64,000 bases of DNA, taken from the NCBI RefSeq assembly GCF_000699445.3, contig NC_067195.1, forward strand, positions 85,136,569 to 85,200,568. The letters run 5' to 3'. Source of the stretch: Schistosoma haematobium (lineage: Eukaryota > Platyhelminthes > Trematoda > Strigeidida > Schistosomatidae). Position 1 is the stretch's first letter. Every line of letters starts with the position of its first letter. The position numbers were made by a program, and so were the translations under genes. Positions 24,811 to 36,228 of this stretch are shown piece by piece. Below the pieces are notes generated by a model. It searched no databases, had not been told where the DNA came from, and saw nothing but the letters and a program-made list of their open reading frames with translations.

Positions 24811-25713
24811 ATGGTTAGTAAGATTAGTAATGTGGACAACCAAACTGCTTGTTCCCCGTTGAGGAAGGCAATGCGATGAATGTAAAAAGCGGTACTATAA
24901 GATGTGTACACGTTTAAGTCCTACGGCATATAAAAGATGCTCGAAGCCTAACTCGCATTGGCTTTGTATGTTTTGCTGTACAAGTAAGAAGTTACTAATC
25001 CAGGAGGCTATGGGCTTATTGGCTTTGGCCTGTAAGAAAAACGATGGTAGTTGTGCGTACTGCTACCAGACCCGTTAAACACCCGACCGTGATTGACGGA
25101 AAAGTGAAATCTCTGTTAACATTAACGAGGAGTGAAGTGCCGCTTGACATTACCATTGGTAACCATACACCTCTTGTGAAAATTGGAGATTCGCATAAAA
25201 CTGTCATCGTTCCAAATAGTCCCTGTGTGGCTGTCCTGAATGATGATAAATGGACGTCAGTACGGAGAGAGAGAAATGAGAAAAAATCTGTGGGCAAAAC
25301 GCAGCTGGTTATCGAGTCATTGGAAGAGACGGTACCAGAATCGAAAATTCCACTGCGTGTCAAGACAGACCTCTCTTAGAGATCAGTCATTTTTCATAAG
25401 CTAAGAGAATCTTCCGATAAGGAACCAAAGGCTAAACTTGAACACCACCTCAGTCATATTAAGTCCTTAATAAGCAAACTATTCCCAGATACAGTTTCAG
25501 AGGTTAGCATCTGTAAGCTTTATGGAATAGGACAAAAGGTGGATTCTGAAAGTCCTCAGGAAAACCGCCTCTTGAAAGTTACATTTGCCCCGGTTGAAGA
25601 AAGGGACCTGATTCTAGGTAATTCACGTAAACTGATTGGATCCAGAATATACTTACGTGAGGATCTCAGCCTAGCTGATTGTATTAAGAGACGAGCTACA
25701 GAAGTGGAAATAA
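24811..25713 (+). pseudogene. CR1-like LINE ORF1 with PHD-like zinc finger (first part of split element)
   Basis: Starts at an ATG at 24811, shifts frame, and then shows a PHD-type finger near 24863-24980: CDECKKRYYKMC, RLSPTAYKRC, HWLCMFCC. A second segment at 25044-25379 and a third at 25380-25713 (FHKLRESSDKEPK, LPDTV-type block, VTFAPVEERDLILGNSRKL) are separated by a stop at 25377-25379. Such ORF1 proteins bind the LINE RNA. At 25714 the frame is broken by a minus-strand LINE; it resumes at 28729. The host element's ORF2 follows at 28860-32270. Confidence 0.65.
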
Positions 25714-28700
25714 ATGAGTGTTTTTATTTTTTTTTAATTATTAATGGCTTTATTCAGTATTATCTTTTTGGTACAATATAGAATTCTCAGCACAGGGTAT
25801 TTCAACAAGTTACTTACTGAACAACGAACAAAAAGGCAGTAGCAAATACAAAAAGAAATTAAAAAAGGTTTTTAAAAAAATTTAAAAAAAAAAACAAAAC
25901 AAAAAATCTACAAACATTTTAAAATTAAAGACATGTTAAGAATGTAAGTTATTGACTAGGTTAATTCTAACAACCTGTTCGTCACAGAGTATATTTGCTA
26001 GGTAAGGTATTATAGAACTTTTGTACTTTCACTTGCGTACATGGATTTTTATGTAATTACGTCTCGTTCTACCAGAAGACATACAAGGAGAAATATAAGA
26101 GTGGAGGGGATGGTTAGTATCTGATAAAATAACACCTGCCAGGAGTTTGCATGACTTTAGATGTCTATCCACAACCATATTAATTATGACCTCGAAAGAT
26201 TCACCACACACCTTGCTAACTGCCTTCAGCACCCTCCTCAATACAGCAAAGTCTTTTCTCAAATGCCCGGGAAATAATAATAGAGAGCAGTAAAGAATAA
26301 TAGGTAATATGCAAGAGTTGACAAATTGTAAGAGTCAATGACGAGTAATCCCAAGAGCGTGTAATCTCTTTATGTAGTAAGTCAGACGGAAAACCTTTTT
26401 TGATAACAATAAAACATGGGAAGACCAAGACAGATCAGAGGAAAAGGTGACACCAAGATAATTGAACTTCGACACTGTGTTTGTCAAAGAGTCTCCAATG
26501 GTGTTTAGATTCCGTTCATGTCTCATGCTAAAGTTTACAGCTTGACATTTAGGTGGATTAAGTATGAGACCATTGCCAACAGACCAACAATCAATACGAG
26601 ACAAAAACTCATTCATTTCTATGAGATGTAAAGAAGAAGAGATAGGCATACATACAGTGAGATCATCCGCATATTTCACAAAAGTGTTTTCTGTGGAAGA
26701 TGGCAGATCATGCAGAAAAGAGAAAAGAGGTGAAAGAACGGCTCCTTGTGGTGCACTCTCTGAACACTTTCCTCCAAACACAGTGTACTGTTCCCTTCCA
26801 GAGAGGTAGGATCATAGCCAGTTGGTTATCCAGCTGTCAGTGTTGACGCTGATTAACTTGTTAAGTAAACGTTGTCTTGGTATAGAGTCAAAAGCTGAAG
26901 TATAGTCCAGAAAAGCACATCGAACATACTTCTTACCCTTTTCTAAGTTGAACACTATGTTGTGATGCAGAACTGCAACAGCATCTAAAGTGCTTCTTTT
27001 GCGCCTGTATGCAAACTGGTATGGGTCAGTATGCTTTTTTATCGCAGGCTGAAGTGGAGGTATTAATAATTTCTCCATGGTTTTGAGGAAGGGTGAAGTT
27101 ATTGCAATAGGTCTAAATTTTACATTCTTATCACCAGATGCTTTCTTGGGTACAGGAATTATCTCCATCTTTCTCCACATTTTCAGTATGAGATTAGATG
27201 AGAAGGATCTGTTAAATATAGTTGTGAACGGATGACACGGAACGTCGGCACATTTTTTAAAAAGGATGTTTGGGATACCATCAAGTCCCAAACATCGAGA
27301 TGAATTAAGCGACTGGAGACATCCTCGTACATCAGTTTCAGTGAAAGTAGGAACACAGCTATTTTTTAAACCCGTGGATAGAGGGAGCATCACATCAGAT
27401 GACTGACGTACAAAAGACTTATTTAAGTCACAAACATTCAGCTGGTTATCGCTTCTAAACTTTCTGTCATCTGTAAGTTCTTTAAAGAATTTCCACATAC
27501 TTGGAGAGTTTTTGCAAGATAAGAGCTTTTGAGTAAACATACAGTTGAGACGTCTAATCTCTAGGTTTATCAGACCATTTAGTTTGCAAACTTCGTTAGA
27601 GTTCTTCTCCTTGTACATTCTTTCTTTCATCCTTCGTAGTCATTTTAGTTGTGAAGATGTAAGTCGATCAAAACTTACAAAAATGGTTTCAGTGGGACAG
27701 CAAATATCAAAACAGAATTTAAGGTAACAGGTGATAATATCAGTAGTGTTTTCGAGTGAGTCATCTGTAAATAATTCCCAGTTAGTTGTATGAAACATGT
27801 TTTCCAGATTTCGGATATTTTCTTCTGAGTAATTCCTATATCTGACTTTCCTGGTTTGACGTAAGAGTGTACTCTTCCCATGCTTTCCATATACTTTAGG
27901 TAGAACACGAATTATACAGTGATTTGAGCTAGACAATGGAGCACGTTTACGAGTCGCATATATACCCACATCTTTAATGAAGACGAAGTCTAGATGAGCA
28001 TCCAAACGGGTAGGAAAATCCACTACATTTTGATGACCTAGTGACGTAAGGAAGCTACAGTCACATGAATTGAAATCACCATATACAACTGAAAGTGAAT
28101 CACTGAAGGCAGTAACGGCGAACTCAGTGAATTCATCAGCAAAAACAGATAGTGCAGATGATGTGCAATCTGGAGTCACGTAGATATTGGTAACATGAAC
28201 ATATTTGTATTTATTCAGATGTTTTGGACGACATCTTAGAGTTAGACAGTCGATAAAGTCATTTGAAAACTTAAAACACACAAACGAAGATCGACACCAG
28301 TTTATGTTTACAAACGTAGCTACACCGCCACCACACCTCTTTTTATTGTTCGATCGATCCTGACGATAAATTTTAAAATCACGTAGTGATACAAGGCAGT
28401 CATCTTGTAAATCATTCAACCAAGATTCTTGAATTGTGATGACACCACAATTACGATACGTATTTTGACTAAGTAGGAATTGCAGATAGTCCACTTTGTT
28501 GATTAGTGATCGGCAGTTAGAATTTAGTAGCTCGGGAATTGACATACGATTAATGTTCATTCTCTTTAACGCATATTGCCAACCACCACGATGTATTTTA
28601 TAGTACTTTTTTGTAACTTGTGCAGTGAAAGGTCGTAGGCTTTTCATAAAAGCGCCTGAATAGGTTATGCGATTAATGGACATAATTATAAATTAAAACA

Positions 28701-28721
28701 AATAAAAACAGATAACTTGTT
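25714..28721 (-). mobile_element. CR1-like LINE inserted into another LINE
   Basis: A 3.0 kb minus-strand element flanked by GAAATAA on both sides (25707-25713 and 28722-28728). Its 3' end, near 25721-25737, is an A-rich run preceded by an AATAAA-like signal about 20 bp upstream. Removing it restores the reading frame of the host ORF1 for 19 further codons. The 5' leader before the ATG is only about 38 bp. No ORF1 is present on this copy. Confidence 0.75.
25936..28683 (-). pseudogene. LINE ORF2: endonuclease and reverse transcriptase, four in-frame TGA codons
   Basis: A single 916-codon frame from ATG 28681-28683 to TAA 25936-25938 with no frameshift. The N-terminal half is an APE-type endonuclease (ITIQESWLND, CGGGVATFVN, VVYGDFNSCDCS, SSNHCIIRV). 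The second half is a CR1-like reverse transcriptase: FRPIAITSPFLKTMEK, AFLDYTSAFDSIPR (motif A), APQGAVLSPLFSFLHDL (motif B) and VKYADDLTVC (motif C), then a thumb block ending KSSIIPYLANIL. The catalytic aspartates are kept. TGA codons at 27640, 26812, 26335 and 26029 interrupt it; there is no TAA or TAG inside. The endonuclease SDH motif reads SNH. The related fragment at 60070-60480 shares the thumb. Confidence 0.85.
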
Positions 28722-28728
28722 GAAATAA

Positions 28729-29363
28729 TCAGATGGCAGAAACAGGTAGCCCAGATATTCAAGCAGGCCGCCGAAAAGGTGGAAGAAACCTAGTACTTCA
28801 GAGTTTCCAAATTCCAAACTTTCGGAGCAAAACGATCCCCAAACCACTCTGGGTGGGAAGAAAAAGTTCTCTACAGACTTGAAGGTATGCTACACAAATG
28901 CTCGCAGCATACTAAATAAAATGACGGAGCTCAAGTCAATGGTAGATAAAGAAAAGCCGGATATCATTGCTGTCTCATAAATTTTGTTAACGTCAGAAGT
29001 ATTAGATAATGAAATTCACTTGACTGGTTTTGTATTCAGTACGGCTGATAGAATAAACAGCAGGGGAGGCGGGGTTATCCTGTACACGAAAAGTTCCCTG
29101 ACCATAAGAGCAGCTGAGACAGTGACACATGATTCAGGGATATGTAAACTGGTGCAATGTAAGCCGAAATGTAGACGGCAAGATATTGAATTAGTTGTAG
29201 TATATCGCGGTCCACAATGTGTTGTAGATTACTTCCTCCTAAGCAAATTCAAGCCCTGGTATAACAAGGGTAAAACCCTTGTAGTAGGCGACTTTAATGC
29301 ACCGTATGTAAACAGAGTAAACTTAAAAGTAGGGTCATCGACAATGTTAGATCTAAACTAAGG
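28729..29363 (+). pseudogene. CR1-like LINE endonuclease (host element, after the insertion)
   Basis: The first 19 codons continue host ORF1. From about 28887 the ORF2 endonuclease reads VCYTNARSILNKMTELKSMV, a stop, then GGGVILYTKSSLTIRA, IELVVVYRGPQ and KTLVVGDFNAPYVNR. The catalytic-site words match APE-type LINE endonucleases. A TAA follows KPDIIAVS at about 28978, so the copy is dead. The domain resumes at 30003 after an unrelated stretch. Confidence 0.7.
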
Positions 29364-30000
29364 TTTGGACCGAAGAATAACTGTCTATGTGGGTTAGATA
29401 CGCGCCCTTGCCCGGACGAAACCAAAACAAGGTGGTTGAGTTAAATGACTGTTCTGAAATTCATTATAAATTTAAATGTACGTTTTTACTTAAACAAGTA
29501 TGACCACCCAGCTATTCAGCCAATAGTTGTTCAATTAATCAAATCTAAATTGCAATAAACAAAGTTGATGAAGGATGCGGGAAAATTACCAATCGCAACA
29601 AATAAATGATATTCTATCCTGTCTAGACAGACCACGCACAGATTCGTCCAAAATATGATATTTGGTTGCTGTATAACACAGAGTGCTCCCAACTATGGAA
29701 CAGTGCTTCAATTCATAATCAAAAATGCACTATTCCGGTCAATTCAAGCAACACAATCAAAAAGAAGAACAAACCAATATGGCTGCCGCCAAGACTAAGT
29801 ATCAAGTCAAACAACATAAATGCAGTTCAGGAGGAAATTAGTGAAAAAGTAAAAAAGGTAAAAACTATAATGAAATAAAAATATTAGCAACTAAAATGGA
29901 ATCAAAAAGACTAACAAAATGTACAACTAAAGGAATCAATTAGAATAAACTACAAGTGTATAAATGGAAGAATTTTCACACACAAAACATTTAAAATGGA
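29364..30000. other. Unidentified 630 bp stretch inside LINE endonuclease
   Basis: Separates GDFNAPYVNRVN... from FDCKMLETLIALALLKHIRD, two neighbouring parts of the endonuclease domain. It is A-rich toward 29860-29960 and contains a 70-residue open frame without domain character. It could be an insertion or a badly decayed part of the element. No target duplication is apparent. Confidence 0.4.
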
Positions 30001-32430
30001 TTTACAGACAATGTCATTCGATTGCAAAATGTTAGAAACCTTGATTGCACTAGCTTTATTGAAGCACATTAGAGATCCTATAGAAGTTAATAAATCCCCT
30101 CACCTAGCTGTTGGCGCTCGGTCATGCATCCGCACCAGATCACGAGTGGTAACGCCGTGCTCAACATCCCCTGCAGTCGCTAGCCGGATTAGACCAGTCG
30201 ATCCTCGATATACTAATAGCCTATCAAATCTATCTTCGAACCTCCTCGCTTCTGTCTTTTGATTTCACTTGGTGGGTATTAGGTGTTACTAATAAAGCGT
30301 TGTCAAACTCCAAATGCCTCTGGCATCTTTAATCCTACCCCTATGACAGAAGTTCCTCATCTGTCTTGGACTTAATCTTCACACGCTGATGATGTCAATC
30401 GAATGACTTTCCTACCACATTTAGGGGGAAGCGATCATACACTCATCATATTTATGTTCATATCTGAGATGGCCTGTCAAACAGTTGCGCCGGCCTGTCC
30501 TAAGATATGAGAGGCAGACGTGAAAGCGATAAACTCTATAGCATCGCCTGAAGACTGGATAATTGACTTACGGGCATCAGTACAAGAGGCATGGACTCAT
30601 TTCAGGCAGTTATACAATCGGGTAACTCAACTATCTATACCCTGGACAGTCCCAATGTAGAAGCACGGTCATACCTGGATAGACCAGGATATTCTACGTT
30701 TACCAAGAAAAGAGAAGAAATGTTGGAACGTTGCCATCAGCCTTGACACAGCAAGTAATACGAAACGCTACAGGCGGGTAAGAAATGAGTGTATAATTAA
30801 GACCTGGGAAGCTCAGAGAAAATATGAAATGAAGTTGGCACAATCTGCACTCAAGCAGCCTGAGAGAATATTCTCGTACATAAACTACTGAACAAGGACG
30901 CATCATTGGATTCTCAACCTAATTAAAGAAGGGAGTGGATCTAAAATTATAAAGGGTGATCAGGAAGAGGCAGAGGCTATGGTAAACTATTTTGAAGCGG
31001 TTTTCGTTCAGTAGCCTCTTCTAGACGAAGAACTAGAGCCAAATACAAAGTCGACAAACCATCTGCTCGCCGTGAACTTTGATCGAGACGAATTACCTAA
31101 GGCTCTTAGCACTTTTTACCAGTGTCATAGTTTTAATGCTAGAAAGAATAATCAAAAACACCATGGTGATATTCGTGGGAACCAACAATTTTTTGAGCAG
31201 TGAACAATGCGGTTTCAGAAAAGGTTTGTCTTGCACAACAAAATCCCTCATAGCAAGGGAGCAATGAATAAAGGCTCTGGACAATCGGAAATCAGTGGAT
31301 TTTGTCTACGTATACTTCAGCAAAACATTTGACAAGGAGCCAACAAATAGACTGCTCTTTAAACTGGAAAGCCTAGGTATTCCCGGACCCGTCCCAAAAT
31401 GGCTCAAGGATTTCCTAGTATCTCGTAGATAGAAATAAAGATAGAATTCAAAGTTCTCCACCTTGATACCAGTACTTAGTGGAGAGCCTCAAGGTTCTGT
31501 CCTAGGTCCTTTACTTTTTATACTGTGTGTAAATGATCTCCCACGTATAGTTGAGTCCTCAATGTTACCATACGCTGACGATGTGAAAATCTAGCGTGTA
31601 ATAACTGGAGACACAAACGCATGTGCTCTTCAGGCAGACTTAAATAATATGATTGACTGGTCTACAGAGTGGCAGATGTCTATCAACGCGGGAAAGTGTG
31701 TCTACATGCACTTTGAGGATTCCAAGGGTAATAGGTACAACATAAGGGGAAGCGCAATTACCCATGGTCCGGTCTCATAGGGGTGAGAAAGAGTCATGAT
31801 CTTAAGACGACGGTCCGTTGATGGGAGATCGCAGCTAAGGGGTTTCAAACCCTCTGGGCTTTGAAACGGACATTCACCAAGTTAGATACTACCATGTTCA
31901 CCACAGTATACACATCCTTAGTGAGAACTAAGCTTGAGAACTGCATTCAGGCCGCAAGCCCCTGTTTAAAAGGTGACTCGGATATACTAGAAGAAATAAA
32001 GAGGGCAGTTACCCGTGCAATTCCAGAACTCCGGGGTTTATCATACAAAGAGCGGCTTGAAAAGCTAGAGCTCTTTACTCTGTCCTATCGCAGATTAAGG
32101 GGAGATCTGATTTTGATGTACGGAATACTGAGAAATGATTTCGGACCTAACTTATTCTCGCTCTTTCTTCCCACTGGATCGGGACATCTCAGAGGACATA
32201 GCAGGCGAGTAGAAAAGCCAGGAACGAACAAAAATACTCATGGCACACAGGTTCACACACCGAGTCATTAACACTTGGAACCTGCTGACCGAAGCAGTGA
32301 TGTTCGTACCTTCAATCGACTCTTTCAAGAGAAGACTGGACACTCACAGAAGCATGCCATAAAAGGAGTTACATAGACCATATGCCTTCTGCCCTTACTA
32401 CACAGATCTGAATCTGAATCCGAATCATGT
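30001..32430 (+). pseudogene. CR1-like LINE ORF2: endonuclease end and reverse transcriptase
   Basis: After family H is removed (30103-30344), the endonuclease ends with VLDLIFTR, DDVNRMTFLPHLGGSDHTLI (intact SDH). The reverse transcriptase follows: FRKGLSCTTKSLIA, VYFSKTFDKEPT (motif A), GEPQGSVLGPLLFILCVNDL (motif B), LPYADDVKI (motif C), then the thumb TMFTTVYTSLVRTKLENCI and EIKRAVTRAIPELRGLSY. Many stops and shifts occur. The 3' end near 32405-32425 is a short GAATCT-type repeat typical of CR1 tails. A second tail copy lies at 32760-32945. Confidence 0.75.
30103..30344 (+). repeat. Family H repeat inserted in LINE endonuclease
   Basis: Sequence shared with 10690-10975 (catgcatccgcaccagatca, cgccgtgctcaac, tatcttcgaacctcctcg, cttttgatttcactt). 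It separates two adjoining parts of the endonuclease domain, which shows that H moves as a unit. No clear target duplication was found. Confidence 0.6.
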
Positions 32431-33149
32431 AGGACCCTACTAGAATATTCTAAAACCTGAGAGAAAGTAGAGTATATCCTTGCTTTAAGAAACTGATTAT
32501 TTAGGGACGATGTAAAGTGGTCTGTCAATGATAAATTGAGCTTATTTATGGGACGTGTGTGATGGACCTTAATAAAGGCTTTAGAGGAATTTAAGTATAT
32601 CTTAGCCATCGACGATGGTTATCCATTTATCCACAGTCAGCATATCGATGATTTAGGAGTAGCCATTCCTGAAAAAGTGTTGTTAGGGTGAAAAGAAAAC
32701 ACCACTTTCCTCAATATATCTGAGTAAACCATGTCCGTGTCAGAGCGTACAAAATACCCCTGCCATGCAGGTTTTAACACCAAGTCATCAATGCTTGGAA
32801 CCTGTTACCCGAAGCAGTGATGCCTGCACCTCCAATTGACCCATTCAGTAGAGAAGACTAGACACTCAGAGAAAAATATTAGAAAAGGAATAACATAGGT
32901 CATATGCCTTCTGTCCTTACTACACAAATTTGATTCTGAATCTCCAATCCGAAAAGCTGATTTCGTTGCGCGGTCTCCCTTTGATAAGCCAAAACTGTAG
33001 CTTCCCAACTGCTAGGCCCTAATGGCCTGACCAATAACGACCTTCTGGCTGAACAGTACTGTCGGATATTTCGACCGACACACAGTAAATAAGTTACTGA
33101 AAGCTTCATCTGCAGCTGCAGAGGACTTTCCGAAGTGAACTTGAGCGCC
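32431..33149 (+). repeat. Decayed CR1-like tail sequence
   Basis: The part at 32760-32945 repeats the end of the preceding element (accaagtcatcaatgcttgg, gcagtgatgcctgcacctcc, catatgccttctgtccttac, gattctgaatctcc). It is therefore a second 3' fragment of the same family. The rest, 32431-32759 and 32946-33149, is likely related debris without a readable domain. Confidence 0.5.
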
Positions 33150-34615
33150 GACTTAGTGTACCAGAAACTGCAGCACCTAAAAAAGACACTACTTCTGGCT
33201 CGGATATGGTCCATTCTGCTGCTCCAGTCCTGACATAACTGTTTGGCGTGATGTTCTCACACTCGCTAAGCCGAGGAGCATTACCAGAAATTCGGAAGCT
33301 GGCTCACATCACGCCAATTTCCATAGGATGTTGACGCAGCGAACCTTCAAGTTACCGACTGGTGGCTCTTCTCTCTATACCTTCAAAAATTATGGAGTCC
33401 CTGATATGTGACGTTCTACAAGACTACTAACTATCCGTAAATTTCTTTTCACCCCAACAACATGCTTTTAGGAAGGGTCATTCTTGTATAAACAACCTGT
33501 TGACTGCGGTGGACAGATGGACAAGCATCCTTGATCACGAGGGGAAGGGTGACGCCATCTGCCTTGACTTCTCACAAGCTTTTGATAGGGTCAATCATAG
33601 ATGTATTTCAAATAAGTTTAAACGACTGGGTATCAAATCATCTCTAATTGAATGGCTCACGTCATACCTAAAGTTTCGACATTTTAAAGTCAGGCTGTAG
33701 AATGTCCTAGGGGGATCCCCCAGTGTTCATTACTAGAAACTCTTCTTTTCTTCATTTATATAAAGGACCTTCCACAACAGGTATCGTCTGACTTAATACT
33801 TTTTGCTGATCATGTGAAACTTTGAAGAGAGAGATACACAACCAAGGGGATATACTGACACTTCAGGAGGATTTGACTGAATTTCAAAGCTGAGTGGATG
33901 ACAACGGATTTACCTTTAACACTTCAAAGTGTAAAGTAGTCCATCTGGGAAATGTTGCAGACTACAGTCACAACTCAGGAAACTCCACTTTAGAAGTATC
34001 CCAAGTTAAGAAAGATTCAGGAATGTTGATGCCCTACGATTTGAAGTCCTACGCCATATGTGACAAAAATGCCTTTCGAGCAAACCTTGCACTGGTCACA
34101 TTGAAACGCATTTTTTGCCAGTTTGACGGAAGAATTTTCCACACAATCTTCAACAGTTTCATTCGTCCCCATTGAGAGTACAGAAAAATAGTATTTCCTC
34201 CCTCACTCTAAAAGGATAAGGACACTCTGGAGCCAATCCAACGGCGAGCCACGAAATGAGTTCTGGGACTCAAATTCAAGCCTAATGAAGAGCGCCTCCG
34301 ATCACTAAACCTTTACCCATTAGAGTACAGGCGTCTTAGAGGTGACGTTCTAATGGCTTACAGTATCCTTAACACTTCTGAAAATCCCTTTAAGCACCTA
34401 CTTAAGTTTAGTTTCTATACAAACCTAAGGGGTGACACCCAGATATTGGAGACACAACATAACAGAACAAACTGTAGACAAAACTTCTACTCCTTAAGAG
34501 TAGTTGAATGCAGGAGTTCGCTGCCTGCTGAGCTAGTCCAAATGACTTCTTATGAGATTTTTTAAGAGAAAGCTTGATACATTTTTAAGGGCTAAGGGTA
34601 ATATTTTAAGATAAT
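33150..34615 (+). pseudogene. CR1-like LINE reverse transcriptase, broken
   Basis: Fragments in several frames follow the polymerase order: ALPEIRKLAHITPI, HAFRKGHSCINNLLTAVDRW, AICLDFSQAFDRVNHRCI (motif A), GLNGFTFNTSKCKVVHLGN-like palm end, FRANLALVTLKRIFCQFDGR, RLRSLNLYPLEYRRLRGD and RVVECRSSLPAELVQ. The YADD motif is degraded near 33800 (LFADHV-like). It belongs with the fragment at 23866-24460. No tail was seen; it ends just before the candidate gene at 34617. Confidence 0.75.
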
Positions 34616-34616
34616 T

Positions 34617-36228
34617 ATGTATAACAATAGTAAAATAACTTCATTTAAGCCTGATAATGTAGTATTAGTAAACGGCCAGCCAGGTTTAGTCACTGATATA
34701 AAGAAGGATGGACTACTAAAATTTGGGACTTTCACTGACCCACGCAATTACTTTGAAGATCCTTTCCCATCTATTGATATAGGAATCTTTATGTGCTCCG
34801 TAGTTAGCCATGAACACACATGGATATCACTGAAGGACATTGATTGTAAGTGTATAGCCATCAGTTGTATAAATTATTTAGTTATAATCCCATTGCTGCA
34901 TACTTTATTGTAAATGAATTTTGTTTCATTAGTGTTTAATTACTGATGATAAACCACTTAATTACGCCTTACGTTATTGTTAGCCCGCTAACAAGCAATA
35001 CGTCATTGTTGACGTACCAATCAAGAAAGCACTTATGACAGAATTCAAGGAGTGGATTGTCGGTAAAGGACTTTGCCTTTTTCCAAAGGAACTGATCGAA
35101 ACCCACCTGCAAGACTACGATCAACCAGATAACAACTGGGTTGTTATGAAATGTAATATCATTCACGAACTAGGTAAGTAACAAACATAGGAACAATAAA
35201 TCACTATAGATTCTTTGCAGTCTGCGAAAGATTTATTAGTTTCTTTACAATTACTGGAATCTCGCCAGAAAAACACTTCAGCGGATGAAAAAACCTTGCC
35301 GCAGAACACTGAGAAGCCTAAGAGTTCAATACAATAGTCATACTATTATTTCCTAGAGGTGCATTGAAGCGGAAAGAAGACTTTCTTTACAATTCAGTAG
35401 ACATGGATGTTGCTGAATTGCAGGCAGGCAATAGCCACGTACAATATCCGAAATTTCGGTTGTTTGAAAAGGTCGTCTCGCCAATTGCCAAGTACGTTTC
35501 ATAACTATTTACATGTTTACGAACTAGTTCGACATAATTGGAGACATCACCTTCAACGTCGGAATCTAAGCAAGTAGGTGGTGCTATAGCGGCCCAGTAA
35601 GTCACCAGCCTCATCAAGTGAACTTTTTCAGCTTTGATAGGTTGTACACAATGATGCATAAAATGTCCTCAGCCATTACGGATTTGAGTATAAATGTAAA
35701 GCGATTGCTATCAAAGTCTGGTGGTTTTCCAGTGCATCGCAAATTTATTTTGGTCTGTCGTTGAAAATAAAGACGAACATAGGAGACCTTTGGGGTTATG
35801 TCAATGGATCGAAAATAGGGAGTTCTGTGTGTATTTAGGCGAAAAATAGACAATTAAGCGTATAAGTAGGCGAAAAGTAGACAATTCAGCGGACATTTAG
35901 GCGAAAAGTGAGTAATTTATCGACAAAGCGGCAAAAAAGGGGGAAATCCGCATTATTTCCCCCGGACAGGCGAAAAAGAAGACATTCTGGTGAGTTTGAC
36001 CCTTTATTTCCCCTTTCGCTACAAAAGGATTTACCTCTTTACTTCCCCTTTGTTCGCCTTTATTTCCCCTTATTTGGTTGTCTGGGTTACTATGATTGAC
36101 CAATTTCTTTTTCCTCTATTATCGTTAATATATGTAGGTTCCTGCCTGGAGATATTGACGATCCACTGCTACCAGACACGGAAGCCCGTTCAGCGAAAGC
36201 TTCTACTATCCCGCCCACAATCATCTGA
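34617..36228 (+). CDS. Candidate spliced gene of unknown function
   Basis: Five exon-like pieces lie on the plus strand: a 34617-34845 (starts ATG, donor GTAAGTG), b 34984-35173, c from 35221, d 35357-35491 and e 36138-36228 (stop TGA). Pieces d and e join perfectly (AA|GTACGT to TATGTAG|G) and read VAELQAGNSHVQYPKFRLFE, then FLPGDIDDPLLPDTEAR. Piece b reads KQYVIVDVPIKKALMTEF, then DNNWVVMKCNIIHEL. The strongest donor of a is phase 1 but b is open only from phase 0; b to c has a similar misfit with the longest frame of c. Either I misplace a junction, or a and b belong to a decayed gene. I recognise no family. Small introns (43 bp for b-c) fit schistosome 5' gene ends. Confidence 0.4.
35820..36076. 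repeat. GGCGAAAA direct repeats with an inverted counterpart
   Basis: Three units of about 31 bp begin near 35836, 35868 and 35899 (taggcgaaaagtagacaatt and variants), with a further aggcgaaaa near 35967. From about 36003 to 36072 the reverse complement appears three times (ttatttcccctttcgc, cccctttgttcgcc, ttatttcccctta). The block can fold back. It lies inside the last intron of the candidate gene at 34617. Confidence 0.6.

Noticed and set aside
35387..35659. 90-codon minus-strand frame opposite piece d of the candidate gene
   Set aside because: The plus-strand pieces d and e have matching phases and splice signals; the minus frame has neither, though the question stays open while the gene is unidentified.
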